In this document: positions 5,708 to 6,503 of the stretch, piece by piece
Layout: each line of letters opens with the position of its first letter
Position numbering within the stretch: position 1 is the stretch's first letter
The notes under the pieces: generated by a model
Databases searched by the model: none
Told to the model about the DNA's origin: nothing
What the model saw: the letters and a program-made list of their open reading frames with translations, nothing else
Translations under genes and position numbers: made by a program
Assembly: GCA_041481485.1 (NCBI GenBank)
Contig: JBGPBY010000427.1
Span: 1-6,503 of the forward strand
DNA length: 6,503 bases
Reading direction: 5' to 3'
From: JBGPBY01 sp041481485
GTDB lineage: Bacteria > Acidobacteriota > Terriglobia > 20CM-2-55-15

Positions 5708-6503
5708 ATGGGAATGACTATCGCAGAGAAAATTCTGGCGAAGAAATCCGGGTTTCCCTCAGTCACTCCCGGACAGATCGTCGATGCCTATCCCGACCTC
5801 GTCATGAGCCACACGGCAACATGGCGTTCCGTCAGCGTCATGGAGAAGGCCGGCGCCACAAAATTGTTCGATCCGGAACGCATCGCCATTGTCCTCGACC
5901 ATATTTCGCCGGCGAAAACTGAGAAGAACGCCCTGGACCAGCAGAAGAGCCGGAATTTCGCGCGGCAGTATGGAATCCGGAAGTTTTATGACGTCGATGC
6001 CGGAATAGCCCACCTCGTGCTGATGGAAGCCGGACATGTCGCCCCTGGCGATCTGATTGTCGGCACCGACTCGCATTGCACTATTTATGGAAGTCTCGGT
6101 GCTCTCGGGACCGGCATCGGATATACCGAGGTCACCTCCGTCTGGCTGACTGGCAAGCTGTGGATGAAGGTTCCGGAGTCATTCCGGATCCGGTTGGATG
6201 GCAGTTTCAACAGCGGGGTCTATTCCAAGGATCTGATGCTCCATCTCGTTGGAACGCTCGGCGCCGACGGCTGCACGTACAAATCGGTGGAATTCTATGG
6301 CGGCATGATCCGTGATCTCAGTGTGTCCGAGCGCATGACCATGACCAATCTGGCGATGGAAATGGGAGTGAAGTGCGCGTTCGTTCCACCCGATGCGAAA
6401 ACCCGCGAGTACCTGCAGAATCGCCTCAAAGGGCGCACATACGGCGAAGTTCACGCGGACGCGGATGCGGTCTATAGCAAAGAAATCGTCATCGACCTCG
6501 GGA
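5708..6503 (+). CDS. aconitase-superfamily dehydratase large subunit (LeuC/HacA/DmdA-like), 5' part, runs off the right edge
   Basis: This is the N-terminal 265 codons of a cytoplasmic [4Fe-4S] hydro-lyase large subunit of the 3-isopropylmalate dehydratase/homoaconitase type, which moves a hydroxyl group between adjacent carbons of a malate-like acid. Evidence: the start MGMTIAEKILA, DLVMSH (30-35), the core segment HVAPGDLIVGTDSH (110-123) followed by GSLGALGTGIGYTEV (128-142), and ERMTMTNLAMEMG (208-220) with FVPPDAKTREYL (225-236). The cluster cysteines are expected in the missing C-terminal half; family length is about 415-470 aa. The ATG at 5708 is preferred; the in-frame ATG at 5714 is possible, and neither has a clear ribosome site. 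The gene is transcribed divergently from the operon. Which substrate is used (isopropylmalate in leucine synthesis, homoaconitate, dimethylmalate) cannot be decided here: positions 33-39 read MSHTATW, where LeuC-like proteins commonly have an AND/AHD-type sequence. A small-subunit gene is expected downstream. Confidence 0.9.
   Translation, partial: MGMTIAEKILAKKSGFPSVTPGQIVDAYPDLVMSHTATWRSVSVMEKAGATKLFDPERIAIVLDHISPAKTEKNALDQQKSRNFARQYGIRKFYDVDAGIAHLVLMEAGHVAPGDLIVGTDSHCTIYGSLGALGTGIGYTEVTSVWLTGKLWMKVPESFRIRLDGSFNSGVYSKDLMLHLVGTLGADGCTYKSVEFYGGMIRDLSVSERMTMTNLAMEMGVKCAFVPPDAKTREYLQNRLKGRTYGEVHADADAVYSKEIVIDLG

Overview
The window looks like a chromosomal segment from a GC-rich soil or sediment bacterium, most likely Acidobacteriota. 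The gene content is the basis for this: a DUF1587/DUF1595/DUF1592/DUF1588/DUF1585 diheme protein, a Tat-exported DUF1552 protein and a secreted ankyrin-repeat protein lie side by side. That combination is familiar from Acidobacteriota (and relatives in Planctomycetota and Verrucomicrobiota). The phylum is an inference from family knowledge; no rRNA or marker gene is present.

Layout. (1) Positions 1-141 hold a long, almost perfect inverted repeat built from two head-to-head REP-like units; it starts at base 1, so it may continue outside the window. (2) Positions 172-5602 hold three genes, all on the minus strand, transcribed from high to low coordinates: the diheme multi-domain protein (3188-5602), the DUF1552 protein (1677-3008) and the ankyrin protein (172-1680). 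The last two overlap by four bases (ATGA). A second copy of the REP-pair element (3046-3181) sits between the first two genes. (3) Positions 5603-5707 are a short divergent promoter region. (4) From 5708 to the right edge runs, on the plus strand, the first 265 codons of an aconitase-superfamily dehydratase large subunit (LeuC/HacA/DmdA-like), unrelated in function to the operon.

How the genes may work together. All three operon products carry export signals: a Sec signal or N-terminal anchor on the diheme protein, a twin-arginine signal on the DUF1552 protein, and a Sec signal on the ankyrin protein. They should therefore meet in the periplasm or at the cell surface. A c-type cytochrome-bearing protein, a Tat-folded partner and a protein-binding ankyrin solenoid suggest an exported complex with redox or degradative activity. 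The biochemical function of these DUF families is not established to my knowledge, so no substrate is proposed.

The most unusual feature is the pair of REP-pair elements. Each contains two inverted copies of a 27-base unit with the hallmark 5' GTAG tetranucleotide followed by a short hairpin (GGGCGGTC-TAT-GACCGCCC). The two loci share that core, but most of their outer arms differ between loci while remaining nearly perfect inverted repeats within each locus. I saw no CRISPR array, tRNA, rRNA or transposase gene. No intergenic stretch exceeds 300 bases.
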